Assembly: GCA_016209035.1 (NCBI GenBank)
Contig: JACQWX010000058.1
Coordinates: 1-64,000 of the forward strand
Reading direction: 5' to 3'
Origin: Elusimicrobiota bacterium
GTDB taxonomy: Bacteria > Elusimicrobiota > Elusimicrobia > UBA1565 > UBA9628
Length of the DNA stretch: 64,000 nucleotides
The notes under the pieces were generated by a model. That model did not search any database, was not told where the DNA came from, and was given only the letters and a program-made list of their open reading frames with translations. The translations under genes were made by a program, and so were the position numbers. Positions 8,085 through 17,196 of the stretch are shown here, one piece after another. Within the stretch, counting starts at the first letter, position 1. The number at the start of each line of letters is the position of its first letter.

Positions 8085-9260
8085 CCCCAGCAGCTGGCGC
8101 ACGATGTCGTCCTCATAGTCGCTCGAAGCGGCGATGACAAGGCTGGGTTTGAGCCCCGGCACCCCGTCGGGAGAGAACACCGGCACTCCATCCACGCTCG
8201 TCCCCTGAAGGTCGCGGCCGTTGTCGCAGAAGAAGACATCCCGCCCCGTCTTGGCGAGACCCGCTGCCAGGAGGATCCGGCCGTTCTCGCCTGCGCCGAA
8301 GATCACAACGGGGCCTGGCCGGCGACGAACCCGCGGCAGCCAGGCGCGCACGCGCCCAGCTACGGCCTCCAAGGCATCCTCCCTCCGCGCGAAGTAGGCG
8401 TTGAGCAGCCTGACGCTCCGGGCGCGAGCGCTCTCCTCTCGGCCGTCTTCAGTCCGGCCCGACCGTGAAGCGCCCGAAGGCCGGGCCGCCACCCTCATGC
8501 CGTAGGGTCTTGAGGACCAGGCTGACCTCCCCGCCAGCCGGATGGGCCCGAACCGGCACTTCCCGAGGAAGTCGTTGATGGAGCTTCGGGAGAAATGCCA
8601 GAGGTGTTGGTAGGTGAAATAGCTGTTGGCGAAGGGAAGACGCGCGTAGCTCTCCACATCCGGGAGCTCGAAGAGCGCCGCCCCTCCGGCCCGCAGCAGG
8701 CCCCGGGTCCGCGTCAGGAACCCCTTCGGATCATAGACATGCTCCAGGACGAAGAAATGGCACACGACATCGAATCCAGCCTCGTCCTTGAAGTCGTCAA
8801 AGAATCCGCAACGGACGTCGAGGCCCGGGTGAAGACTCCGGGCCTTGGCGCAGCTGGCTCTGGAAGGCTCGACCCCGACCACCCGGTAGCCCGCGTCCTC
8901 CGCCAGCCTCAGGAAGGCGCCGTCGGAGCAGCCCGCCTCCAGCAGCCGGGCAGGCGGAGGATGGAGCCTGAGCACGGCCTCCAGCCGGCCGAGGCCCTCG
9001 GCTTCCGTCACGCTCTCGGACCGCCCTGCGGTGACCTTGTCCTCGAGCCTCGCGTAGAGCCGCTCCATGCGGGCCCGCGGCACGCAGGGGTTCTGGCAGA
9101 TGAGCCCGCAGCCCCGGCACACGGACACGGCGATCTCGGGGACCTCGGCGTCGACGTTCGGGTCCAGGTTGGGCAGGGTCCGGCAGGGCTCGAAGCCCCG
9201 GCCCGCGCACACCGGGCACGGGAGCCAGACCTTCCCTGTCGACGGCAATCTACCAGTCAT
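8040..9260 (-). CDS. zinc-finger SAM methyltransferase with C-terminal Rossmann domain
   Basis: About 406 residues. The N-terminus has two Cys pairs (PCPVCAGRG and CRGCG), as in the zinc-binding region of sugar C-methyltransferases. A class I SAM domain follows (LLEAGCSDGAFL, CHFFVLEHVYDPKGF), then a C-terminal Rossmann-like domain with GAGENGRI. This order is typical of deoxysugar C-methyltransferases. I chose the ATG at 9260 because GGAGAG lies about nine bases upstream and TATAAT at 9286-9291 would then be its promoter. An in-frame ATG at 9287 lies inside that box and is less likely. The gene stands alone and converges on the transferase gene at 6228-8084. Confidence 0.75.
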   Translation of the reverse strand: MTGRLPSTGKVWLPCPVCAGRGFEPCRTLPNLDPNVDAEVPEIAVSVCRGCGLICQNPCVPRARMERLYARLEDKVTAGRSESVTEAEGLGRLEAVLRLHPPPARLLEAGCSDGAFLRLAEDAGYRVVGVEPSRASCAKARSLHPGLDVRCGFFDDFKDEAGFDVVCHFFVLEHVYDPKGFLTRTRGLLRAGGAALFELPDVESYARLPFANSYFTYQHLWHFSRSSINDFLGKCRFGPIRLAGRSAWSSRPYGMRVAARPSGASRSGRTEDGREESARARSVRLLNAYFARREDALEAVAGRVRAWLPRVRRRPGPVVIFGAGENGRILLAAGLAKTGRDVFFCDNGRDLQGTSVDGVPVFSPDGVPGLKPSLVIAASSDYEDDIVRQLLGLGINRSRIARLYGC

Positions 9261-9285
9261 GGCCTGCGCTCTCCGGAGCGCGGCC

Positions 9286-9291
9286 ATTATA
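9286..9291 (-). promoter_or_regulatory. -10 box of the methyltransferase gene
   Basis: On the minus strand TATAAT lies 25 bases in front of the ATG at 9260. No convincing -35 hexamer is present at 16-18 bases. The 59-base gap between the divergent starts at 9260 and 9320 must carry both promoters. Confidence 0.4.
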
Positions 9292-9319
9292 GCAAAGGGG
9301 GGATTTGATAGAATCTGCC

Positions 9320-10963
9320 ATGGCGGTCGACCTCTGCCTGGTCCTCCTGCCCTGCTGGGGCATCACCGACATCCCCTTGACCCTGTCCGCCCTCTCGAGC
9401 CGCCTCCGCGGCCATGGGGTCCCTCTGAAGGTGTTCGACTTCAATGTGGAGCTCTATCACCTCCTGTCCCAGGAGAGGCCTTGGTGGGACATCAGCCGGG
9501 GGCTGGACCTTTGGGAGCAGGAATCCTTCATCGACCGCTTCTGGAAAGAGAACCTCCCCGTCATCGAGACTCTCATCGACGACGCTTTGGAGCCCGAACC
9601 GCGGTGGGTCGGATTCTCCCTGTTCGTCTCGAACCGCCTGCTCACGGAGCGCTTCGCCCGTCGGCTCAAAGAGAAGGCCCCCTCGGCCAAGATCGTATTC
9701 GGCGGCCCCGAGGTGGGCGCCATCGAGGACCTCCAGGGGTACGCGGACCGGCATCCTTTCATCGACCATCTCGTGGTCGGGGAAGGTGAGGAGACGCTCC
9801 CGGCTCTTCTGCGCGGCCAGGAGACCCGGCGGATCGTGGCCAACATGGACGGGGTGCGCGATCTGGACAGCCTCCCGCTCCAGGACTTCTCGGACTACGA
9901 TTTCGCCCTCTACAAGGACGTGTACGCCTTCCCCACCTATTCCAGCCGGGGCTGCCCCAACGCGTGCATCTATTGCACCGAGCGGAACTTCGCCGGCCGC
10001 TTCCGCATCCGCTCGGCCGAGAGGCTCTTCGAGGACGTCCAGCGGCAGAAGACCCTCCGGCCCGACCTCAACATGTTCCGGCTCCACGAATCCACGAGCA
10101 ACGGAAGCGTCCCCCAGCTCGAGCGGTTCTGCGACCTCATGGCCGGCGCCTCCCTAGGCCTGCGCTGGGCCATCAACGGCGCGATCATGCGCAGGGAGAT
10201 GAACGACCGGATCTGCGCCAAGCTGGCCAGGGCCGGCTGCCGTTTCATCAACTACGGGCTGGAGACGCCGTCGCACAAGGTGCTTGCGGCTGTGGGCAAG
10301 CGACTGTCGGCAGGAACGAACTTCGACCGCGTCGTTCGCTCCACTCACGACGCGGGAATTGAGGTCGCGCTCAACGTCATGTTCGGCCTGCCGGGCGAGA
10401 CTGAAGCCGACTTCCAGGAACAGCTCGACTTCCTCCGGCGCAACCATCGGCACATCTCGACGATCGCGCCGAGCCTCTGGTTCTGCTATTTCCCCAAGGG
10501 GTCCGAGGGCGCTCGCCATCCGGGAAAGCACGGCATCGACCTGGAGATGGGCCCGTTGTATTGGCGGAGCCCCCATGGGACGAACGACTACCTGGTCCGG
10601 ATGGAGCGGTTCGTGCGCTACACCGACCTGATGCAGGAACTCGGGGTCAAAAGCCTCTTCGGCTTCCCGGCCCTGCCCAACCGCCGTGAATTGGCCGCGG
10701 CCTACTGCCATGAGCTGGTCCGCCGCGGCCATCTGTCCGCCGAAGAGGCGCGAGGGCGCCTTGGTGAGATGCGTCTCCTGGACATGAAGCCCGCTCGAGG
10801 TGAGAACATGCTGAGATCACTGTTGCGGAAGATCATCTACGCGGTGGCTCCGGCCGCCGTCCACAACGCCGTCTCGGAGATCGCCCGGGCCAGGCTCCTC
10901 GAAAGGAGGCTCAACAAGCTCCTCAAGGAGCGCGGGGCGCGGCAGCGATACAGCGATGGCTGA
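9320..10963 (+). CDS. B12-binding-domain radical SAM protein
   Basis: About 547 residues. The N-terminal part (FSLFVSNRLLTERF, FGGPEVGAI, DHLVVGEGEETL) is a cobalamin-binding Rossmann domain. The radical SAM core follows, with its 4Fe-4S cysteines in CPNACIYC (C212, C216, C219). Members of this family carry out methylations and ring rearrangements at unactivated carbons. Here a sugar or lipid methylation is plausible, but the substrate cannot be read from the sequence. I prefer the ATG at 9320 because the protein then starts MAVDLCLVLLPCWG, as the family does; a TTG at 9305 is also in frame. The last eight bases overlap the next gene (ATGGCTGA). Confidence 0.82.
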   Translation: MAVDLCLVLLPCWGITDIPLTLSALSSRLRGHGVPLKVFDFNVELYHLLSQERPWWDISRGLDLWEQESFIDRFWKENLPVIETLIDDALEPEPRWVGFSLFVSNRLLTERFARRLKEKAPSAKIVFGGPEVGAIEDLQGYADRHPFIDHLVVGEGEETLPALLRGQETRRIVANMDGVRDLDSLPLQDFSDYDFALYKDVYAFPTYSSRGCPNACIYCTERNFAGRFRIRSAERLFEDVQRQKTLRPDLNMFRLHESTSNGSVPQLERFCDLMAGASLGLRWAINGAIMRREMNDRICAKLARAGCRFINYGLETPSHKVLAAVGKRLSAGTNFDRVVRSTHDAGIEVALNVMFGLPGETEADFQEQLDFLRRNHRHISTIAPSLWFCYFPKGSEGARHPGKHGIDLEMGPLYWRSPHGTNDYLVRMERFVRYTDLMQELGVKSLFGFPALPNRRELAAAYCHELVRRGHLSAEEARGRLGEMRLLDMKPARGENMLRSLLRKIIYAVAPAAVHNAVSEIARARLLERRLNKLLKERGARQRYSDG

Positions 10964-12836
10964 ACGCGCGGTCGTCGCCTATTCCCATCAGGCCGACCCT
11001 CGATGTCTTCCAGTGTTCCCGTCGGAGGCCTGCCCCGGCGTCACCTTCAGCTTCGAAGAGACCGTCGCGTTCGGCCAGCGCTACAACGCTCTTTACGAAC
11101 GCCTCCATGACGCGGTCTGCCCGCGCTGGGCGCGGCGCCTCGGCCTGCCGCCCGACATCGCCCGGATCTTCGTCCGGCCGACCATCGTCGTCTTGACCCA
11201 TCTCTTCTGCGACCGATTCATCAGGCTGGGCCGTCTTTTGCGCCGGCGCAACGGGGAGGATCTTTTCGTCGGCGACGCCGCTCCCCTGAAAATGCCGGAC
11301 GGTCTCCATCAGGTGCTGTCCCGGGCCGCCTACTCAGCCGAGACCAATCAATCCGTTCTGTGCTGGCTGGCCCCCCTCTGGGGCCTTCCCGTCCGGCCTT
11401 GGCCCTTGGACGATCCGTTTCTCAAAGCCCATGTCACTCCTCCCGGCTTCATCAATTACAATTACTCCCTCTTGGACGCGCTGCAGAAAGCGCGCAAAGG
11501 AGTCCGCCGGCTGGCGTTGAAAGCGGCCAGGATGGCCCGACCTTCGACGCACGACCTCATTCCGGCGCTCTCCATGGCCTATGACTCCTCCCCTCTCGAG
11601 GCGGCCGGGCTGATCGGCCGCAAAGGGCTCGTCGTGCTCGACCTCAAGCCTTTCCGCGGCGGAGACCCGAGGGCCGACTCTTCGCTCAGGGAGGACATTA
11701 TTGACGGAGCCGCAGGCCTCTTCGCGCCGGCACTGCGGAACTTCCTGGCGGACATTGGCGCCAAATCCGCCGGCGCGGTCCGCGGGGCGCCCGAGTCGTT
11801 CGCCCGGTTCCTGAACCTCATGACTCCATCCAACATGCTCGAAGGAGCGCCTGCCAGGCTCGCCCAGGTGAAGGAACTCCTCGCGCCGTTCCAGGGCCGC
11901 CCCGTCGTGATGCAGGAACTCGGGCACCCGGACTCCTGCTACATGGCCGCGGCCGCGCGCTCCCTGGGGATGGAAGTCGTCGGCTGCCAGCACGGCGGTG
12001 GGCCGGGCAACCTCGACCACATGCGCAGCGTCGCCGAACTCGAATACCCCCTCTGCGACCGCTTCATCACCAGGGGCTGGCGGCGGTTCCTCACCCCTAA
12101 CCCGAACCCGGAGATGCGGGCGATCCCGATGCCGAGCCCCTGGTTGAGCGAGCGGGCCAAGATGTGGCGCCGCCGACTGCGGTGGGCCCGATGGCTCAGG
12201 CGCAAGCCCGCCTTCGACCTCCTGTTGATGTCGGACAAAGTACTGCCCTTCCCGCGGCCCGGCATGGGGATGGACGCCCTGTCGTCCGACCAGCTGCTCG
12301 GCCAGGCCGCGCTGCTCCGATCCCTGGTCGAGGAGGCGTCGCGCCGCGGCATCAGCATCCTGCACAAGCCCTACAACAGGGAGATCGCGCTCCTGCTTGG
12401 CCGAACGTTCGCCGCGCTCGAGGAGCTGGGCGGAAGCCGCTACAGGTTCGACGATGGCGTGAACAAGGGCCTCTCGCCCCAGCTCGTGTCTTCGTGCGGT
12501 GTGGTGGTATGGGACAAGCCGTCCAGCGGGTTCTCGGAATGCGTGATTGCCGGCATCCCGACCATGGTGCTGTGGCCGCGCTTCTCAAGCAGCGAACCCC
12601 CCTGGGCGGAGGGGGTCTTCCGAGAGCTCGAAGCTCGGGGGGTCGTGCATCGTCGGGCGGAAAGCCTCTGCGAGGAATGCCTCAGATTCCGGGAGGCGCC
12701 GCGGTCCTGGATGAAGGACCCCGGCCGCGTCCGGGCGATCAAGCGCTTCTCTCGCCGCTACGCCTGGGCACGACCCGACTGGCCGCGGTACTGGAGGAGG
12801 CTGCTGGATTCCTTCCGCGCACCGCCAGACGGATAA
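10956..12836 (+). CDS. LIC12162-like surface antigen transferase
   Basis: A 626-residue protein resembling the LIC12162 family of putative transferases from Leptospira O-antigen loci. The diagnostic stretch is GCQHGGGPGNLDH near residue 343, followed by a C-terminal GT-B-like half (ILHKPYNRE, CGVVVWDKPSSGFSECVIAGIPTMVLWP). It is predicted to be cytoplasmic and to add a sugar or other group during repeat-unit assembly. It overlaps the radical SAM gene by eight bases and ends three bases before the next start, so the three genes form one unit. Confidence 0.68.
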   Translation: MAERAVVAYSHQADPRCLPVFPSEACPGVTFSFEETVAFGQRYNALYERLHDAVCPRWARRLGLPPDIARIFVRPTIVVLTHLFCDRFIRLGRLLRRRNGEDLFVGDAAPLKMPDGLHQVLSRAAYSAETNQSVLCWLAPLWGLPVRPWPLDDPFLKAHVTPPGFINYNYSLLDALQKARKGVRRLALKAARMARPSTHDLIPALSMAYDSSPLEAAGLIGRKGLVVLDLKPFRGGDPRADSSLREDIIDGAAGLFAPALRNFLADIGAKSAGAVRGAPESFARFLNLMTPSNMLEGAPARLAQVKELLAPFQGRPVVMQELGHPDSCYMAAAARSLGMEVVGCQHGGGPGNLDHMRSVAELEYPLCDRFITRGWRRFLTPNPNPEMRAIPMPSPWLSERAKMWRRRLRWARWLRRKPAFDLLLMSDKVLPFPRPGMGMDALSSDQLLGQAALLRSLVEEASRRGISILHKPYNREIALLLGRTFAALEELGGSRYRFDDGVNKGLSPQLVSSCGVVVWDKPSSGFSECVIAGIPTMVLWPRFSSSEPPWAEGVFRELEARGVVHRRAESLCEECLRFREAPRSWMKDPGRVRAIKRFSRRYAWARPDWPRYWRRLLDSFRAPPDG

Positions 12837-12838
12837 CG

Positions 12839-14641
12839 ATGGATCTTTTCTTCGCCGATGCCCGCGACTTGCCGGCCGCGCTACCCTGGAAGAGCGCCCG
12901 CGCCGAGGTCTTCGCCGTGTGTCCGGATGACCTCTCCCACTGGCTCTGCGGCCGACGGGGTCTGCCCGGCGAGATCATCAATGCGGAGTCCACAATCGTC
13001 CCGAGGGAATCCTGGGACGAGGTCGTAGGCCTCTCGACACGGCTGGCGGCCTCCTGGTACAACGACCCCGACGGGAGGGACTTCACGTCCTACCAAGGGA
13101 TCTCGCTCGGATGGCTCCTCGCGGGGCTCTCCTGGAGCGAGACCTTCGGCGGTACCTACAGGTTCGCGGAGTCGGTCCTGCGCCTGTTCCAGGAGCACTC
13201 CCCCAAGACGGTATGGGCCGCCGGAGGCCTCGCTCCGTACAAGAAGGCCTTGGTCGAATCCGCCTGCCGCCGGTTCAAGACGCCGCTGCGCTGGCAGTGG
13301 CTCGAACGGCGCCCCCCGCCGGACCACAGCTTGACGAAGGATTTCTGCAACTGGCCCCTGCGGAACGGAACGTGGCTCAGGTCGCTCCTCAACATGGCCC
13401 CTCGTTCGCCGTTCCGCTCTTCTCCCGAGGGCAAGAAGAGGATCCTCGCATCCTATTACTTCACGATCCACCGGCTCATCGGGGCGCTGGGAATGGAACA
13501 GGACATCGAGCCCGTCTTCTACGATTGGCCCGGCCGCCGCCTTCCCAAGCTCCCCGCATGGAGGAAGTGGCGCTTCTTGACCGCTCCACGCCGCGCCGGA
13601 CTCTCGGAAGACGGCCGGAAAGCGCTCGCTGGGATGTCGCGTCGGTTCGAAGACCTCTCGCGTTCCCGGCGCTACCAGCAGGCCTTCTCCTTCCGAGGGC
13701 TGGACTGCTGGGAAGCGGCCCGCCTGCGGCTCTCCCGCATCGTCGCCGAGGACCTCCCGCTCCTGGCCGACGCCGTGGAGGCGGTCGGCGAGGCGCTTGA
13801 CCGGGAGCCTCCGGACCTCGTCCTGGTCCCCTACGACAGCAGCCCCTCCGAAAGGCTGCTCCTCGAAGCCGCCCGACGACGCGGCATCCCTTCGGCGCTG
13901 ATGGCGCATGGCATCGCCTCCGTCCCCAGGAACCCCATCGAGGATGTCTGCGCCGACCGCCTGCTCGTCTGGGGCCCCGCCATGGCCGACTGCTACGCCG
14001 ACATCGGGTTTCCCAGGGAGCGCATCATCGTCACGGGGCACCCTCTGCTCGACTCCTACCCCGGCCTGACTCGTCGCCCCGGCCCACGTGGCGGTCCCGT
14101 GAGAATCCTCTTCGCCTCGAGCTACCTGCCCATCGAGCGCAACGTCGGTAAGGTGTTGGACATCCTTCGGCGATTCAGCGGCGTCAGCGTGACCTTCAAG
14201 CTCCATCCTGGAGAGCCCCTCGTGCCTTACCAGCGGATCCTCGCCGGCAGGCTCGACGACGGATGCCGTCTGGAATGGCGGCGGCCCATGGAGGAACTGC
14301 TGCTCGAGGCGGACCTCGTCCTTTCGGGGCCCTCCACCGCGGTCATCGAGGCCGCGACGCTCGGCATCCCCATCATGCTCCTGAACCTGGAGCGCATGAA
14401 GCTGGGCCCTCCCTATTACGGCGGCTGGGGGCTCGACCCCATCGAGTCGTTGGAGGAACTGGAGGAGCGTCTCCGGGGGCTCCTGCCGGACCGAGTGCCG
14501 GCGAGCGCCGACTACTCCGGGCTCCTCGAAGCGTTCGCCGGCAGACCCGACGGCCTGAGCACGCGCCGGGCGGTCGACGCCCTCAAGGGCCTGCTGAAGG
14601 TCCGGCCGGCGACAGGGACCTCAGCCACAGCTCCAGGTTGA
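12839..14641 (+). CDS. GT-B-like surface carbohydrate transferase (paralogue B)
   Basis: A 600-residue paralogue of the protein at 6228-8084. It has the same opening (MDLFFA), the same RDFTSYQGISLG block, TFKLHPGEPLVPY near 451 and SGPSTAVIEAATLGIPI near 496. It also has the AHGIASVPRNP and WGPAMADCY blocks seen in CDP-glycerol-transferase-like and surface-carbohydrate proteins. The start at 12839 is two bases after the previous stop. The final 59 bases overlap the convergent gene at 14583-16442. The acceptor and donor are unknown. Confidence 0.7.
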   Translation: MDLFFADARDLPAALPWKSARAEVFAVCPDDLSHWLCGRRGLPGEIINAESTIVPRESWDEVVGLSTRLAASWYNDPDGRDFTSYQGISLGWLLAGLSWSETFGGTYRFAESVLRLFQEHSPKTVWAAGGLAPYKKALVESACRRFKTPLRWQWLERRPPPDHSLTKDFCNWPLRNGTWLRSLLNMAPRSPFRSSPEGKKRILASYYFTIHRLIGALGMEQDIEPVFYDWPGRRLPKLPAWRKWRFLTAPRRAGLSEDGRKALAGMSRRFEDLSRSRRYQQAFSFRGLDCWEAARLRLSRIVAEDLPLLADAVEAVGEALDREPPDLVLVPYDSSPSERLLLEAARRRGIPSALMAHGIASVPRNPIEDVCADRLLVWGPAMADCYADIGFPRERIIVTGHPLLDSYPGLTRRPGPRGGPVRILFASSYLPIERNVGKVLDILRRFSGVSVTFKLHPGEPLVPYQRILAGRLDDGCRLEWRRPMEELLLEADLVLSGPSTAVIEAATLGIPIMLLNLERMKLGPPYYGGWGLDPIESLEELEERLRGLLPDRVPASADYSGLLEAFAGRPDGLSTRRAVDALKGLLKVRPATGTSATAPG

Positions 14642-16442
14642 GGACCTGCCAGAGGAACATCATGTGGTTGTCCGCGGGCCTGCCGGACAGGACGATCTCC
14701 TCGTGCTCCTGGGCCAGGCGCTCCACCTCGACCGCGTCGTAGATCCCGCGCTCCCGGGACTCCCGTGAGCGGACCAAGTCCAAGACCAGCTCCTTGCCCT
14801 TCCCCGTGAACCAACGGTGGGCCGGAGCGTTCCACCCGGTCTTCTTCACCCGGGTACGAGTCGCCTCCGGCAGGATGCCCCTCATGGCCTCGCGCAGGAG
14901 GCGCTTGGTCACGCCATCGCGGATCTTCAGGGCTGCGGGCACCCGGAAGGTGAACTCGACCAGACGGTGGTCGAGGAAAGGCATCACATGGGCGACGCCC
15001 AGAGCGGAGCCGTTGCGGTCGGCAGCCCGCAGGCAGCAGGGCAAGGTCTCCCTGAAGATGTCGTGGTAGGCCCTGTTCTTGAGGTAGCTGGTGAAGACCC
15101 TTTCCATCACGGGCTCGAAGCCCTGGAGCCGGAAGAAATCAGGCTTGAGCGCCGCGGCGTAACGCTCGATGCGCCCGCGGTCGGCCAGGCAGCGCCCGGG
15201 CGTCGAGAGATCCACCAAGCGCTTCAACCCCTCCCTCATCACCGAAACGCTCTTCCGGAACACGGGATGGTCATGCTGGACGATCCAGGCCTCGGTTTCC
15301 TTCTTGAGCAGGGCTTCCAGCCCTGCTGACTGGAGGTCCGCGAAGAAGAAGAAGAAGTATTCGTACTCGCCGGCGTTGAGCTCGTCCCCTCCGAGCCCCC
15401 CGAAGAGAGTCCCGATCCTGGATTGACGCGCCACACCGCACAGGAGGAAGTGCGACAGCCAGGTCGCGGTGGCCACCGGCTCGTCGTGCGCTACGACCAT
15501 CATCCGGACCAGGGCGGCCAGGTCAGGCTCGCCGACCCGCACAGGGATCCACTCCGATGCCGCGGCTTCGAGCATGTCCTTGATGTCGGTCGACTCGTCG
15601 TAGGTCTTGTCGTCGTACACGGTCGACACGGCCCGTTGACGGCCTCCGGCGAGCCTCGCCGCGCAGGCCAGGACGGTCGAGGAGTCCATCCCCCCGGACA
15701 GGGTGAAGGCCGCCGAAGGCGCGACCTTGAGCCTCCTGGCCACGGCGTCGAGGATAAGCTCCCGGTAGCGGCCGGCGAGCTCCTCCTCGGGCTCCTCCCA
15801 CTCCGGCAGGTCTTCCAGCCGCCAATAGCGCTTGAGCGAAACGGTCCCCGCTTGGAGGCTCAGGACGTGCCCGGCCGGCACCTGCCGGACGTCCTCGTAG
15901 GGTGACATCTCCGGGTCGTTGTCGAAGGTGCGGTAGTGGGAGGCGGCGAACAGCGCGAGGAATTCCCGCCGCGTCTCCCGCGACACCCCCGGCAGGGCCA
16001 GCAGGGGCCTCGGCCGAGAGGCGAACGCGAAGAGACCCTCCTTCGCCGCGAAATAGAGCGGCCTGATGCCCAGCCGGTCCCTGCCCAGCCACAGGACGCC
16101 GCGGTCCTGATCGAGGAGCGCGGCCGCGAAGTCGCCGTTGATCCTCGAAAGCGCGCCTTCGAAGCCGTACTGAAGATAGAGGGAGACCAGGAGCTCGGCG
16201 TCCGTGTCCCCGCCGCCCAGCTCGTCGCGGTTGTAGATGAAGCCGTCCATGACGGCCAGCACCTTACCGCAGTCCGCCACGTTGGGGCTCCGAGCGCCGA
16301 GCCAGCCCAGCGCCGTGTCACCCGCGGCCTCCCACCATTCGCAGGCCGGCGGGAAATGGGCGCCCGCGCCCAGAGGCTCGAAGAGGCGCGGTATCATTTC
16401 GCCCGCGCCGGGATGGCTCAACCCGACGATTCTAGAGATCAT
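14583..16442 (-). CDS. asparagine-synthase homologue lacking the Cys nucleophile
   Basis: A 619-residue protein with both AsnB domains. The C-terminal PP-loop synthetase is intact (LSGGMDSSTVL near 248; FGGLGGDELNAGEYEY). The N-terminal glutaminase-like domain keeps its later fold blocks (NGDFAAALLDQ, WLGRDRLGIRPLYF) but begins MISRIVGLSHPG, with no Met-Cys-Gly, so it cannot use glutamine in the usual way. It may take ammonia from another source or use a different amine. In sugar loci such proteins amidate uronic acids. It is the last gene of the minus-strand run, seven bases after the methyltransferase, and its end overlaps the gene at 12839-14641. Confidence 0.78.
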   Translation of the reverse strand: MISRIVGLSHPGAGEMIPRLFEPLGAGAHFPPACEWWEAAGDTALGWLGARSPNVADCGKVLAVMDGFIYNRDELGGGDTDAELLVSLYLQYGFEGALSRINGDFAAALLDQDRGVLWLGRDRLGIRPLYFAAKEGLFAFASRPRPLLALPGVSRETRREFLALFAASHYRTFDNDPEMSPYEDVRQVPAGHVLSLQAGTVSLKRYWRLEDLPEWEEPEEELAGRYRELILDAVARRLKVAPSAAFTLSGGMDSSTVLACAARLAGGRQRAVSTVYDDKTYDESTDIKDMLEAAASEWIPVRVGEPDLAALVRMMVVAHDEPVATATWLSHFLLCGVARQSRIGTLFGGLGGDELNAGEYEYFFFFFADLQSAGLEALLKKETEAWIVQHDHPVFRKSVSVMREGLKRLVDLSTPGRCLADRGRIERYAAALKPDFFRLQGFEPVMERVFTSYLKNRAYHDIFRETLPCCLRAADRNGSALGVAHVMPFLDHRLVEFTFRVPAALKIRDGVTKRLLREAMRGILPEATRTRVKKTGWNAPAHRWFTGKGKELVLDLVRSRESRERGIYDAVEVERLAQEHEEIVLSGRPADNHMMFLWQVLNLELWLRSLSPAGPSAGP

Positions 16443-16449
16443 CCAGCCG

Positions 16450-17196
16450 TCATTTCACGGCGTAGACGATCCACATGCTTTGCCGGTACTCGGGGTACCC
16501 GCGCCGGAGGGCCTCGTCTTTCGGGATGAAGTAGGTCGCCAGGCAGGGATCGACGACCTTGAAGCCGGGCAGGAGCCTGGAGAACTCGCTCTTGGCGAAG
16601 AAATGGCTCAGGCCGATGTTCGTGAGGTAGAACCTCGACTTCCCTTCTTTGAGGACCAGGGTCCCGGGGTCGTCGGAGAGCTCCTCCGCTTTGCGCTTAT
16701 TGTACACGGTGTGGCCGCGGTCGAGCAGGTACCCCACGAACAGCCCGCCGGGCCGCAGCAGGCGGCCCACCTCCTTGAAGGCCGCGACGCGGTCCTCCTT
16801 GGTCAGGTGCTGGAACACGCAGGACTCGATGACCCCGTCGAAGCCTCCGTCCGCCAGAGGGACGCTCGTCACCGAGCCCTCGACCAGGGTGCCCACCCTG
16901 GAGGAGAGCCCCGCGGACCTGAGGTTCCTGCGGCAGAGTTCCAAGGCGGTCGGGGAGATGTCGATGCCGCTCGCCTCGATGCCTTTCTGCGCCAGCCAGA
17001 CCAGGTTGGGCCCGGCGCCGCAGCCCATCTCCAGGAACCGCATCCTCCGCAGTTCCTCGGGCTTCATCCCGCGAACGTAGTAGGCGACGCTGCGGACCAC
17101 GGACTCCACCGCGGAGGTGTTGTACGCCTTCTCCGCCACCTGGGCGGCGAAGGAATCCTCCCAGACCTTCCTCATCTTGGACACGGTCCCTGTCAT
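16450..17196 (-). CDS. class I SAM-dependent methyltransferase
   Basis: A 248-residue methyltransferase with motif I MRFLEMGCGAGPNL, the acidic ribose-binding end of strand 2 (SGIDISP) and motif IV-like CVFQHLTKEDR. The closing half (GYPEYRQSMWIVYAVK) is not diagnostic of a substrate. It shares ATGA with the upstream methyltransferase gene and lies seven bases from the asparagine-synthase homologue, so it belongs to that operon and probably methylates a sugar of the same glycan. Confidence 0.72.
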   Translation of the reverse strand: MTGTVSKMRKVWEDSFAAQVAEKAYNTSAVESVVRSVAYYVRGMKPEELRRMRFLEMGCGAGPNLVWLAQKGIEASGIDISPTALELCRRNLRSAGLSSRVGTLVEGSVTSVPLADGGFDGVIESCVFQHLTKEDRVAAFKEVGRLLRPGGLFVGYLLDRGHTVYNKRKAEELSDDPGTLVLKEGKSRFYLTNIGLSHFFAKSEFSRLLPGFKVVDPCLATYFIPKDEALRRGYPEYRQSMWIVYAVK

